A stretch of DNA of 23,123 nt. Origin: Aminipila sp051883075 (GTDB lineage: Bacteria > Bacillota > Clostridia > Peptostreptococcales > Anaerovoracaceae). Made by a program: the position numbers and the translations under genes. Under the pieces are notes generated by a model that was not told the DNA's origin, made no database searches, and saw only the letters and a program-made list of their open reading frames with translations. This document shows, one piece after another, positions 1 through 7,825 of this stretch (positions are counted from its first letter, which is position 1; every line of letters starts with the position of its first letter). Location of the stretch: NCBI GenBank assembly GCA_051883075.1, contig JBJETA010000015.1, positions 1 to 23,123 on the forward strand, in the 5' to 3' direction.

Positions 1-516
1 CCTTATGGCTATTTCACAATCTCTCTTTTCTTTTCTGAGAGGTCCAAGCTCTTCGGAAAATTCATCATATATGTAGAACGTGTTAATTCTTTCCCTTGAA
101 GGATCTATGGCATCAAGAACTTCCGAAATATCATTCAGAATAAACTCTTCAAGCACATCGTCCCTGTTTTCAAGAAGAATTTTTCCTACCTTCTCCATAA
201 TGATAAGCAGGCTCTTGATTTCAAACAGCTCTACCACGGATAAAGTGTTGTTTTCACTTCTCTCCAGTGTATAGCCGCAGTCTTTTGTTTCCATAAAGCA
301 CTCATAAAGAATATCCGAAAGCTTAGGTTTCTTTTCAAGCAGTTCCAGGATTTTTTCCATCTTGGAAAACTCTTTTCTAAGCTCCTCCTCCTGACCCGGC
401 ATGAAAGGCTTTAATTCCCTGATAATCTTTGTTCCGAAAGGAGTGGCAGTGTAAACATTTTGTATAACATAACTAAGTCCTGTTTCTTTTCTTGTCTTGA
501 CGTTTGCTAAACGCAT
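1..516 (-). CDS. kamC: KamC, lysine 5,6-aminomutase reactivase ATPase (partial, N-terminal 172 residues)
   Basis: My translation of the reverse strand from the ATG at 516 stays open to the left edge, giving 172 residues and no stop. It begins MRLANVKTRKETGLSYV. A strong GGAGG Shine-Dalgarno lies 6-7 bases before the ATG. The visible part is charged and helical, with no ATPase motif yet, as expected for the N-terminal part of a MutS-like protein. Family knowledge: in lysine-fermenting bacteria kamB and kamC lie together between kamA and the lysine 5,6-aminomutase genes kamDE, and are thought to reactivate that B12 enzyme. The call rests mainly on position directly after kamB (27-base gap) and general resemblance. 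The MutS-like ATPase part should lie off the window. Confidence 0.72.
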   Translation of the reverse strand, partial: MRLANVKTRKETGLSYVIQNVYTATPFGTKIIRELKPFMPGQEEELRKEFSKMEKILELLEKKPKLSDILYECFMETKDCGYTLERSENNTLSVVELFEIKSLLIIMEKVGKILLENRDDVLEEFILNDISEVLDAIDPSRERINTFYIYDEFSEELGPLRKEKRDCEIAIR

Positions 517-543
517 TGTTGTACCTCCTCACAGATAAGAATA

Positions 544-1566
544 TCAGCCGTTATATTTTACATCCACAACAGGAATATCTCCTACTGCGGCCTGCATAGC
601 ATCAATCAGTTCCTTGTGGTCAAAGGAATATCCAAGCGGTGCAACAGGATTAACAGTAACAGCCGCAACCTTTATGTTTTGTAAAACTTCAACATAAAAG
701 CCCTGTTTCTTCAGCTGTCCCCATCTGATTGCATCTATAAAGATCTTTGTGGGATCCTTCAATACAAACTTTACTTTTTTAAATTTTTTAGGATGAATGT
801 CCGCAATAACACTGTTTGTCAAAGCTCCCGGTATAAACACATGGTCAATGGTTTCATCGATAGCCTCATCAATATGTCTGCTTGCACCCAGACCTGTCTT
901 CAAATCCAGACGTTTCATCTGATTTCCTGAAAACAACATAACAGAATCATTTAATTCTTCATCCGCAACTGTTTTCCTGACAAAATCATTTTCAATGATA
1001 GGCAGACTGTACAAATTAAGTGTATGCGCCGTTTCATCAACAACTTTTTTCATACTCCTTGACAGTACCGCTCCCGTAGCCAGTATGATGGCATCTGAGG
1101 TTTCCGGTGCCGCAATGGACTTTCTGTCTATAGCTCCATCGATAATAACAATCTCGGCACCCAGAGAAAACATATCTTCACACAACAGCTTGTGGTCTTT
1201 TGTGCTTCCCGGTCCCGCAACCTGAACATATCCGCTCTCAGCTACCCTGCACAGCAGAAGCTGTCCCAGAGCTGTAGAATATTTACTTATTTTCAATATT
1301 TCCAATCCTGCATCCGAAAGTTCATACAGCTGCTTCGGAACAGTAACAATCATACCTTCATCAAGATAGACTCTTGGTTTTTCCGTTCCTGTTACCAAAT
1401 CCACCGACTCACCGTCTCTGCCGGTTGAAGTTATACCTAATACAACACCTTCATCCATGGCTTCTTCTATGATATAGTTCAAAGCTGTGGTCTTTCCGGC
1501 ATTTTTAGACATTCCTACGATAGAAAGCGTTTTATATTCATCCTGTATTTTATCTAATAAGCCCAT
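544..1566 (-). CDS. kamB: KamB, lysine 5,6-aminomutase reactivase subunit
   Basis: A 340-residue protein with a P-loop (GMSKNAGKTT, residues 18-27) near its N-terminus, so probably an NTP-binding protein. It has no signal peptide or membrane segment. Family knowledge: a protein of this type sits next to the MutS-like KamC in lysine fermentation clusters, and the pair is thought to restore inactivated adenosylcobalamin-dependent lysine 5,6-aminomutase (KamDE). The gene follows kamA after 137 bases and precedes kamC by 27 bases. The Shine-Dalgarno (GAGACGG) is weaker than those of kamA and the kdd genes, and codon use is less biased, which suggests lower expression. Assignment is from context plus the P-loop; the biochemical role in this organism is inferred. 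Confidence 0.8.
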   Translation of the reverse strand: MGLLDKIQDEYKTLSIVGMSKNAGKTTALNYIIEEAMDEGVVLGITSTGRDGESVDLVTGTEKPRVYLDEGMIVTVPKQLYELSDAGLEILKISKYSTALGQLLLCRVAESGYVQVAGPGSTKDHKLLCEDMFSLGAEIVIIDGAIDRKSIAAPETSDAIILATGAVLSRSMKKVVDETAHTLNLYSLPIIENDFVRKTVADEELNDSVMLFSGNQMKRLDLKTGLGASRHIDEAIDETIDHVFIPGALTNSVIADIHPKKFKKVKFVLKDPTKIFIDAIRWGQLKKQGFYVEVLQNIKVAAVTVNPVAPLGYSFDHKELIDAMQAAVGDIPVVDVKYNG

Positions 1567-1600
1567 AACCGTCTCTTTCTAATCTTTAATATGAAAACAC

Positions 1601-1636
1601 ATGCACCTTGCTGCTTAAGCAAGCGGCTCGGTGCAT
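1601..1636 (-). other. Stem-loop between kamA and kamB
   Basis: ATGCACC (1601-1607) pairs with GGTGCAT (1630-1636). Inside it, TTGCT (1608-1612) pairs with AGCAA (1618-1622), leaving a one-sided bulge. On the minus strand it is followed only by a short TTTT run. It may be a leaky terminator or processing hairpin lowering kamBC expression relative to kamA. The structure is seen; the role is inferred. Confidence 0.45.
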
Positions 1637-1703
1637 ATATTTCATTTCTTGTCATTCATAGGACAAAATTATTGATTTGATATATCAAATACCCTATCTG
1701 CAA

Positions 1704-2963
1704 TTAGTGCTTGTTTCTTTCGTGACGAAGAAGACCCTGTGGTTCCATTGCCATTCTTTCGCCCTGAGCCAGACCTGCAACACCTTCATAGTGGTAATCA
1801 GCAGGATCCTTGCAGTTTTCGTAGCTGCACTGCTTCTTAGGAAGTCCGTAAGGTTCTGTGTAAGTAGTGATAACACCTTCGTAGTTTCTAAGAATAACCT
1901 TTTCAGGAGTCTGTGAAATGATGTACTGAGGCATTACAGGAGTCTTTCCGCCGCCGCCAGGAGCATCTACTACGAATGTAGGAACAGCATAACCTGAAGT
2001 ATGTCCTCTTAATCCTTCAATGATTTCGATACCCTTTGAAACTGGAGTTCTGAAGTGTTCGATACCTAATGAAAGGTCGCACTGATAGATGTAGTAAGGT
2101 CTTACTCTGTTCTTTACTAAGTGGTGCATTAAGTTTCTCATAACATGAACATCATCATTTACACCTCTTAATAATACTGTCTGGTTACCTAGAGGAATAC
2201 CTGCATCAGCAAGCTTTCTTACAGCTTCCATAGCTTCAGGAGTCATTTCCTTAGGGTGGTTAAAGTGAGTATTTAACCAGATTGGGTGATACTTCTTTAA
2301 CATATTTACTAAGTTGTCTGTAATTCTCTGAGGCATTACAACTGGAGTTCTTGAACCGATTCTTACGATTTCTACATGAGGAATCTTTCTTAACTCACTG
2401 ATGATGTATTCTAATGTGTCGTCTTCGATACAAAGAGCGTCACCACCTGAAAGAAGAACGTCTCTTACAACAGGAGTCTTTCTGATGTATTCAATACATG
2501 CATTGATATCTTCCATTGATCTTGCACCGTCAGTTTCACCTGCAAGTCTTCTTCTTGTGCAGTGTCTGCAGTACATTGAGCACTGGTCAGTTACTAAGAA
2601 CAATACTCTGTCTGGATATCTGTGAGTAAGTCCTGGAGCTGGGGAGTCTTCATCTTCGTGAAGAGGGTCCAGCATGTCAGCTTCTCCTCTGTGAGTTTCA
2701 GCTAATGTAGGAACTGCCTGCATTCTGATTGGACATGATTCGTCTTCAGGATCCATAAGTGAAGCGTAGTAAGGAGTAATACCTACTCTGAATCCGTTCA
2801 TAACCTTTTTAATATCTTCTTCTTCCTGTGCTGTAAGCTTAACAACCTGCTTAATTTCTTCAACAGTTGTTAATCTGTTAGCAACCTGCCAGTGCCAGTC
2901 GTTCCACTGTTCATCTGTAACATCTTTCCATAGAGGAATGTCTTTCCAATTTCTAATAGCCAT
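1704..2963 (-). CDS. kamA: L-lysine 2,3-aminomutase (KamA)
   Basis: 419 residues, the normal size for clostridial lysine 2,3-aminomutase. This radical-SAM, PLP-dependent cytosolic enzyme converts L-lysine to L-beta-lysine, the first step of lysine fermentation. The CxxxCxxC cluster motif is at C128, C132 and C135 (CSMYCRHC). A glycine-rich segment ending in K340 (VDAPGGGGK) matches the PLP lysine region of the family. The start is well supported by AAAGGAG about 8 bases before the ATG. The gene lies downstream of the two kdd genes and upstream of kamB and kamC. Codon use is strongly biased (for example AGA for arginine, TTA/CTT for leucine), as in kdd and kal, which fits a highly expressed catabolic enzyme. 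It has no sigma-54 promoter of its own that I can see, so it probably shares the kdd transcript. Confidence 0.96.
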   Translation of the reverse strand: MAIRNWKDIPLWKDVTDEQWNDWHWQVANRLTTVEEIKQVVKLTAQEEEDIKKVMNGFRVGITPYYASLMDPEDESCPIRMQAVPTLAETHRGEADMLDPLHEDEDSPAPGLTHRYPDRVLFLVTDQCSMYCRHCTRRRLAGETDGARSMEDINACIEYIRKTPVVRDVLLSGGDALCIEDDTLEYIISELRKIPHVEIVRIGSRTPVVMPQRITDNLVNMLKKYHPIWLNTHFNHPKEMTPEAMEAVRKLADAGIPLGNQTVLLRGVNDDVHVMRNLMHHLVKNRVRPYYIYQCDLSLGIEHFRTPVSKGIEIIEGLRGHTSGYAVPTFVVDAPGGGGKTPVMPQYIISQTPEKVILRNYEGVITTYTEPYGLPKKQCSYENCKDPADYHYEGVAGLAQGERMAMEPQGLLRHERNKH

Positions 2964-3004
2964 TTGACTTTCTCCTTTAATTTCAATATTGGTAAAAAGC
3001 TTTT

Positions 3005-3114
3005 TTGCCGTCTTTCGTCGGCAATTTTGTAACCCTGCCCCGAAAAAGGGGCAGGGGCAAATAAATCAATATATTTAAATCAGCAAATTTTTTCTAAGCC
3101 TTCCCCAAGGCTTA
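3005..3114 (-). other. Three tandem stem-loops between kdd copy B and kamA
   Basis: Perfect hairpins are TTGCCG/CGGCAA (3005-3010 with 3019-3024), CCCTGCCCC/GGGGCAGGG with a 6-base loop (3033-3041 with 3048-3056) and TAAGCCTT/AAGGCTTA with a CCCC loop (3095-3102 with 3107-3114). On the minus strand none ends in a convincing U-tract, so read-through into kamA is likely. They may stabilise or partly process the mRNA. The third looks like a terminator only in the plus direction. Confidence 0.5.
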
Positions 3115-3172
3115 TTTTGGTCTTTATTAAGTTTCCGGAATGTAATTTATTAAACGCTCCATCAGTTTCAAA

Positions 3173-4204
3173 CTATGCATACAGCTTAGTGAATAATTCT
3201 CTGATTGGTTCACTCTCTCTCAGGATTTCAAGAGTAGCATCAGCGTGGCTTGTGCAGAAGCCGTTACCTACGATCATTTCGATGTCTTTACCAACACCTT
3301 CAGCACCTAATGCAGCCTTTGTGAAGCTTGTTGCCATTGAGAAGAAGTATACAAGACCGTGCTGCTTGCAAGCCAGAATACATGACATTTCTGTGTTTTC
3401 AATGTTTACACAGTTGATAACAACGTCAGCAAGCTTTCCGTCTGTAAGTTCAGAAACCTTTTCATAAATTTCTACAGCGTTTGTAGCATCTGCAACTACA
3501 TAGTGATCTGCATAGCCTAAGCTCTTAGCTCTGTCAATTGATGACTGGAATCCGTCGATAACGATTACGTTACCTGAAACGCCGGCTCTCTTCTTTGCTT
3601 CATAAGTTACAAGCATACCTGACTTTCCGCCGCCTCCAACGATAACTACTGTATCATTTGGTTTTACATACTTAGCAGTCTGAGCAGGAGCACCTGCAAC
3701 GTCTAATGCTGAAAGAGCCAGTCCCTGTGGGATATCTTCCGGCAATACTGCGTATAAGCCGCTCTGGAATAAGATAGCCTGACCCTTGATATCAACCTGG
3801 TCGATTTCAGGTCTTACTTCAAGAATTTCATCAATCTTTAACGGAGTAAGTGAAAGTGAAACCAAAGTAGCAATCTTGTCGCCAACCTTCAGCTTACCTT
3901 CATATGCAGGTCCGATTTCCTTTACAGTACCGATTAACATACCGCCTGAACCTGTAACAGGGTTCTTCATCTTGCCTGCCTTGTTTACGATTTCCATGAT
4001 AATCTTCTTGATTTCTTCAACATCATGACGTGCCTGATTTTCAATCTGAGTGAATGAAGCAGAGTCGATGTTTAAAGTAGTAACATCAATAAGAACTTCG
4101 TTATCATAGATTTCCATAGTGTTGTCGATAACATCAGCCGGCTGAGGAAGAACTCCTGCAGGTGAAATTACTCTGTGTGTTCCGTAAATGCTTCCTTTTT
4201 TCAT
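3173..4204 (-). CDS. kdd: L-erythro-3,5-diaminohexanoate dehydrogenase, copy B
   Basis: 343 residues, full length for Kdd. This cytosolic NAD-linked enzyme oxidatively deaminates 3,5-diaminohexanoate to 5-amino-3-oxohexanoate and ammonia in lysine fermentation. Visible parts are an N-terminal catalytic region with NPVTGSGG at 81-88, the Rossmann glycine motif GGGGKSG at 190-196, and a conserved C-terminal block (FSMATSFTKAALGAEGVGKD). AGGAGG precedes the ATG. It follows kdd copy A after 116 bases and precedes kamA by 209 bases; no sigma-54 promoter lies in the gap before it, so it is probably co-transcribed from the promoter at 5433. By eye it is about 80% identical to copy A. It keeps M79 and V83, as in the regulator's Kdd-like domain, and may be the more conventional copy. 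Confidence 0.93.
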   Translation of the reverse strand: MKKGSIYGTHRVISPAGVLPQPADVIDNTMEIYDNEVLIDVTTLNIDSASFTQIENQARHDVEEIKKIIMEIVNKAGKMKNPVTGSGGMLIGTVKEIGPAYEGKLKVGDKIATLVSLSLTPLKIDEILEVRPEIDQVDIKGQAILFQSGLYAVLPEDIPQGLALSALDVAGAPAQTAKYVKPNDTVVIVGGGGKSGMLVTYEAKKRAGVSGNVIVIDGFQSSIDRAKSLGYADHYVVADATNAVEIYEKVSELTDGKLADVVINCVNIENTEMSCILACKQHGLVYFFSMATSFTKAALGAEGVGKDIEMIVGNGFCTSHADATLEILRESEPIRELFTKLYA

Positions 4205-4320
4205 AATAAATCTTTCCTCCTAAATAACCTATAAATTACATATATTTAAAACATATATAACAATAAAATCAGCAAATTATTGATATATTTCCAGTTCCAA
4301 GCGCTCTGCCGCTTTATGTA

Positions 4321-5352
4321 CTATGCGTACATTTCCTGGAATAACTTTCTTAAACCTTCGTGTTCTCTTAATTCCTGAAGAGTAACTTCTGCGTGTCCCT
4401 TGCAGTAACCGTTACCAACGATCATGTTGATATCCTTACCAACACCTTCAGCACCTAATGCAGCCTTTGTGAAGCTTGTTGCCATTGAGAAGAAGTATAC
4501 AGTACCTTCATCCTTACAGCATAAGATTGAAGCCATTTCAGTGTTTTCAATGTTTACGCAGTTGATAACAACATCAGCAAGCTTTCCGTCTGTAAGTTCC
4601 ATAACCTTGTTATAAACTTCTACAGCCTTTGTAGCGTCTGCAGCAAAGTATTCGTCAGCAAGATCTAAATCTCTAGCTCTCTTAGTTGATTTTTCTGAAC
4701 CGCCGATGCAGATAACCTTACCTGTGATACCGGCTCTCTTCTTAGCTTCATACAGGCAAAGAAGACCTGACTTTCCGCCGCCTCCGATTACAACTACTGT
4801 GTCACCAGGCTTTACAAGCTTAGCAGTCTGAGCAGGAGCACCTGCAACGTCTAATGCTGAAAGAGCTAAACCTTCAGGCATGTCTTCAGGAAGCTTAGCA
4901 TAAATGCCGCTCTGGAATAAGATAGCTTCACCCTTGATGTCAACCTGGTCGATTTCAGGTCTTACTTCAAGGATTTCATAAATTTTAAGTGGAGTAAGTG
5001 AAAGTGATACAAGAGTAGCAATCTTGTCACCAACCTTTAAGTCGCCTTCATATGCAGGTCCGATTTCTTTTACAGTACCGATTAACATACCGCCTGAACC
5101 TGTCCATGGATTCTTGTGCTTACCAGCCTTTTCTACGATACCAAGCATAGTCTTCTTGATTTCTTCGATGTCGCCGTTTGCTCTTCTTGAAATTTCTGTA
5201 AATGAAGCTGAGTCAATGTTTAAAGTCTTAACATCGATTAAAACTTCATTGTCATAGATTTCCATAGTGTTATCGATAACATCTGCTGGCTGTGGTAATA
5301 CACCTTCTGGAGAAATAACTCTGTGTGTTCCGTAAGGACAACCTTTTTTCAT
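4321..5352 (-). CDS. kdd: L-erythro-3,5-diaminohexanoate dehydrogenase, copy A
   Basis: 343 residues, the promoter-proximal member of a tandem pair. It has the Kdd architecture with the intact nucleotide motif GGGGKSG (190-196) and the conserved C-terminal FSMATSFTKAALGAEGVGKD block, so NAD binding and catalysis look preserved. Expected reaction: oxidative deamination of 3,5-diaminohexanoate. It differs from copy B in the probable substrate loop, reading GKHKNPWTGSGG where copy B has GKMKNPVTGSGG (M79 to H, V83 to W). A TAGGAGG Shine-Dalgarno precedes the ATG. It is the first gene after the minus-strand sigma-54 promoter at 5433-5447, so it probably leads the kdd-kdd-kamA-kamB-kamC transcript. 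Whether the two copies have different substrates, or one is a dosage duplicate, cannot be told from sequence. Confidence 0.92.
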   Translation of the reverse strand: MKKGCPYGTHRVISPEGVLPQPADVIDNTMEIYDNEVLIDVKTLNIDSASFTEISRRANGDIEEIKKTMLGIVEKAGKHKNPWTGSGGMLIGTVKEIGPAYEGDLKVGDKIATLVSLSLTPLKIYEILEVRPEIDQVDIKGEAILFQSGIYAKLPEDMPEGLALSALDVAGAPAQTAKLVKPGDTVVVIGGGGKSGLLCLYEAKKRAGITGKVICIGGSEKSTKRARDLDLADEYFAADATKAVEVYNKVMELTDGKLADVVINCVNIENTEMASILCCKDEGTVYFFSMATSFTKAALGAEGVGKDINMIVGNGYCKGHAEVTLQELREHEGLRKLFQEMYA

Positions 5353-5432
5353 AATAAATACCTCCTAAAATTCACGTCATTTTTTAATGTACCAATTTTG
5401 ATTTGCTTGATTTATTAGCAACATAGTAATAA

Positions 5433-5447
5433 GCAATATCCGTGCCA
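5433..5447 (-). promoter_or_regulatory. Sigma-54 promoter of the kdd-kam operon
   Basis: Minus strand reads TGGCAC-GGATA-TTGC, with GG and GC exactly 10 bases apart, an essentially perfect -24/-12 element. The predicted start is near 5421, about 70 bases before the kdd copy A ATG. Two activator-type palindromes lie about 190 and 220 bases upstream of that start. Confidence 0.9.
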
Positions 5448-5600
5448 TTTCTTTTATTTGGTTCAAAAAAAATAGTTCTTACATATATTATATTAAGGGC
5501 ACAAGTCTTTAAAATTTTTTTGTAAATATACACTATTTTTTTTAAAAATTTTATGATTAGGATTAACTATGTTGTCATCAGCTATTTCTATGCGGTTTTG

Positions 5601-5622
5601 TATGAACCGTTTTAGGTTCATA
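5601..5622. promoter_or_regulatory. Upstream activator palindrome 1
   Basis: Perfect inverted repeat TATGAACC-N6-GGTTCATA, 8-base arms, core GAACC-N6-GGTTC. The same core occurs at 5636-5651 and 7793-7808, all beside sigma-54 promoters. Its centre (5611.5) is 32 bases from the centre of palindrome 2, about three helical turns. It is the probable binding site of the Fis-type HTH of the regulator encoded at 5690-7765; this assignment is inferred. The rest of the 337-base gap 5353-5689 is AT-rich with no gene seen. Confidence 0.78.
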
Positions 5623-5626
5623 CGTT

Positions 5627-5660
5627 AAAACGAGCGAACCAAAAACGGTTCGCTCGTTTT
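5627..5660. promoter_or_regulatory. Upstream activator palindrome 2, also terminator-like hairpin of the regulator gene
   Basis: Perfect 14-base arms (AAAACGAGCGAACC and its complement) flank a 6-base loop AAAAAC. It contains the GAACC-N6-GGTTC core at 5636-5651. It starts 29 bases after the regulator's stop codon, and the stem ends in TTTT on both strands, so it could also act as an intrinsic terminator in either direction, though the U-tract is short. Confidence 0.72.
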
Positions 5661-5689
5661 AATCTCTGTTTTCTTGTTAAATTTTCTCT

Positions 5690-7765
5690 TTAAATACCAT
5701 ATTTTTTCTTTTTCCTTACCAGCTGCGTCTGGCTGATTCCAACGGCTTCCGCCGTTTTCCTCGTTGAACCGTATTTTTCGCATGCCTGTCTCAGCAGTTC
5801 CTTTTCAAAGCTGTCAACCAGGCTGTCCAACGTAATTTTTTTGTTTACAACTGCTTCAAGCTGTTTTTCCTCATCAAAATCAATGTTCTCAAAAGTCCCG
5901 CTTTCAAGGCATCTTATTACATCCATCAGTGTAATATTCATCCCCTGGGCACTAATTAATATACGCTGGATTGTATTTTCAAGTTCCCTTATATTACCCA
6001 CCCACTGATGCTGTTTAAGGTACTCTACCGCCTCGTTATCTATGCCTCTCACAATTCCGTATTTGTCATTGTATGTACGTATGAAATGCTGTATCAACGC
6101 AGGTATTTCAGAGGTTCTTTCCCTGAGCGAAGGCACCCTGATAGGGAAAACATTCAATCTGTAGTATAAATCCTGCCTGAACTGTTTTTGTTCTATCTGC
6201 TCAATCAGATTTCTGTTTGTCGCTGAAATAATTCTGACATTTGTCTTTATCGGAGTTGTTCCTCCAACCCTGTAAATCTCACCATCCTGAGTTACGCGGA
6301 GAAGTTTTGCCTGTATATCCAGAGGCAGTTCTCCCACTTCGTCGAGAAAGATTATTCCGTTATCTGCCGCCTCAAAATAGCCTTTTTTGCCCCCCGCATT
6401 TGCTCCCGTAAACGAGCCCTTCTCATATCCGAAGAATTCCGATTCCATCAGGTTAGGTGCGATGGCGGCACAGTTTATTTTTATGAAGGGCTGCATGTTT
6501 CTTATACTGTTTTTCTGTATGATATTTGCAATTTTATCCTTACCTACACCGGTTTCTCCCGTAATCATGACATTGCAGTCATATTTTGAAACCTTCAGTA
6601 TTTCATTCATTACGTTCTGCATAGCTGTGCTTTCACAGATAAAATTTTCAGCAACGCTGTTTCGGTATCCCTCCGCAGCCATTACCTTTTCCTCTTTCAC
6701 AATAGGCTTGGTTTCACTTTTGTGGAAGCTTCCCGCAGCGGTTTCCGCCTCATTTACGTATGGAGCCAGATCTCTTATAACCTCCAAGTCAAACTCATCA
6801 TATTCCTCCATGTATCCGTCTGCGCACATCAGATTAAGATGCTTTGATATGGATTCCGTTATGTACAATGCGATATTGTAGTTGTTTATCAGATTCGCGA
6901 AGATTACGTCTCCGTCTTTCTTTGTCGCAAGAATGTTTATGGTTTCCGCACCCTGTATATCCGCACAGTTTACCGTCATGTCAAATTTGTCCTCGAGCTT
7001 CAGCTTTTCAACACATTCGACAGGTCTCAGGATATTTACATAATGCAGTTCATTAAATACCTCACTTAACAGTTTGTCTATGGATTTTCCCGTAATTGTC
7101 ATATCAGTCTTTTTATCCAGAAGGCAGACAATCTCGGCATTCATCCCGGCCTTTTTTCTTATAACATATCCAAAAAGAAGATTTGTAAGAATATTGTTTC
7201 CCACTATCAAAAATGTTTTGTTTTTCTCCGCATTTTTGCTCACTCTGTACAAAGTTCCCGATTCATTGAAGGTAAAAAGAAGCAGGTTCAGCGGCAGTCC
7301 CTCTGTCTTTCTTACAACTGCAATCTTATCAAAAACTATTGCATACCCTTCGACTTCAATCTGCATATAAGCCTTGTCTATGCTCACCACTCTGTTTATA
7401 TACAGAGGCACCCCTGCCAGAGAGGTATTGCAGAGAATTTCTTCTCCGACCTTCAGATTCTTGTCATTTACATATTCCTCGCCTATCTCATCTATAACTC
7501 CGTAAAGAAGACCGCCTGTGTCCGTAACCGGATTGTGCATTTTCCCTCTTTTCATGACAATGTCCATGATTTTTTCCTTAATGAGGGATTCCTGGTTGTT
7601 GGCTTCAAGACATATCTGCTTGAAGCTCGTATTTTCCATATGTATTCTTCTTACCGATATTCTCATTTCCCTTGGGCCGATTTCCCGGGAGTTGTCCAGC
7701 TTCCATGCACATGTGGGAAGGACATATTTGGGTTCCAGTACCCGGTTTATTCCATATTTATCCAT
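5690..7765 (-). CDS. Sigma-54-dependent activator with a Kdd-like sensor domain
   Basis: The preferred start is the ATG at 7765 (691 residues) with GAGGAA upstream and an N-terminus aligning with Kdd; a TTG at 7783 would add six residues. Residues 1 to about 345 align along their length with Kdd (GKMHNPVTDTGG loop, VNCADIQGAE, C-terminal helix). However, the nucleotide motif GGGGKSG is replaced by GNNILTN and the FTKAALGAEGVGKD block is lost, so it is probably not an active dehydrogenase. A linker leads to a sigma-54 AAA+ domain (about 373-605) with Walker A GETGVGKD (403-410), the sigma-54 contact loop GSFTGA (450-455) and Walker B IIFLDE (471-476). A Fis-type HTH closes the protein (about 653-691). 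It lies between kal and kdd, both with sigma-54 promoters. Inferred role: activator of lysine fermentation responding to a pathway intermediate. Confidence 0.9.
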   Translation of the reverse strand: MDKYGINRVLEPKYVLPTCAWKLDNSREIGPREMRISVRRIHMENTSFKQICLEANNQESLIKEKIMDIVMKRGKMHNPVTDTGGLLYGVIDEIGEEYVNDKNLKVGEEILCNTSLAGVPLYINRVVSIDKAYMQIEVEGYAIVFDKIAVVRKTEGLPLNLLLFTFNESGTLYRVSKNAEKNKTFLIVGNNILTNLLFGYVIRKKAGMNAEIVCLLDKKTDMTITGKSIDKLLSEVFNELHYVNILRPVECVEKLKLEDKFDMTVNCADIQGAETINILATKKDGDVIFANLINNYNIALYITESISKHLNLMCADGYMEEYDEFDLEVIRDLAPYVNEAETAAGSFHKSETKPIVKEEKVMAAEGYRNSVAENFICESTAMQNVMNEILKVSKYDCNVMITGETGVGKDKIANIIQKNSIRNMQPFIKINCAAIAPNLMESEFFGYEKGSFTGANAGGKKGYFEAADNGIIFLDEVGELPLDIQAKLLRVTQDGEIYRVGGTTPIKTNVRIISATNRNLIEQIEQKQFRQDLYYRLNVFPIRVPSLRERTSEIPALIQHFIRTYNDKYGIVRGIDNEAVEYLKQHQWVGNIRELENTIQRILISAQGMNITLMDVIRCLESGTFENIDFDEEKQLEAVVNKKITLDSLVDSFEKELLRQACEKYGSTRKTAEAVGISQTQLVRKKKKYGI

Positions 7766-7792
7766 ATATTCATATTTCCTCAACTTTCAAGT

Positions 7793-7808
7793 GAACCAAA
7801 ATCGGTTC
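7793..7808. promoter_or_regulatory. Upstream activator palindrome 3 (kal promoter)
   Basis: GAACC-AAAATC-GGTTC, the same 16-base core as the two sites beyond the regulator's 3' end. Its centre is about 63 bases upstream of the predicted kal start and lies in the 5' leader of the regulator gene, so it could serve both activation of kal and autoregulation. Confidence 0.75.
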
Positions 7809-7825
7809 GTTTTTACTTATTTTCA

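Noticed and set aside
3095..3114. Hairpin as terminator of the kdd transcript
   Set aside because: The T-run follows it only on the plus strand, opposite to kdd transcription; on the minus strand A-rich sequence follows.
4299..4314. Short AAGCG/CGCTT hairpin after kdd copy A
   Set aside because: Only five pairs and no U-tract; not convincing as a terminator between the two kdd genes.
6387..6881. 164-residue plus-strand frame opposite the AAA+ domain
   Set aside because: It is antisense to a strongly conserved coding region, with no ribosome site or recognisable domain; a shadow frame.
7766..7783. TTG start at 7783 for the regulator
   Set aside because: It has no clear ribosome site, and the GAGGAA needed for the ATG at 7765 lies inside it. 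Alignment with Kdd also begins at the later Met. It remains possible.
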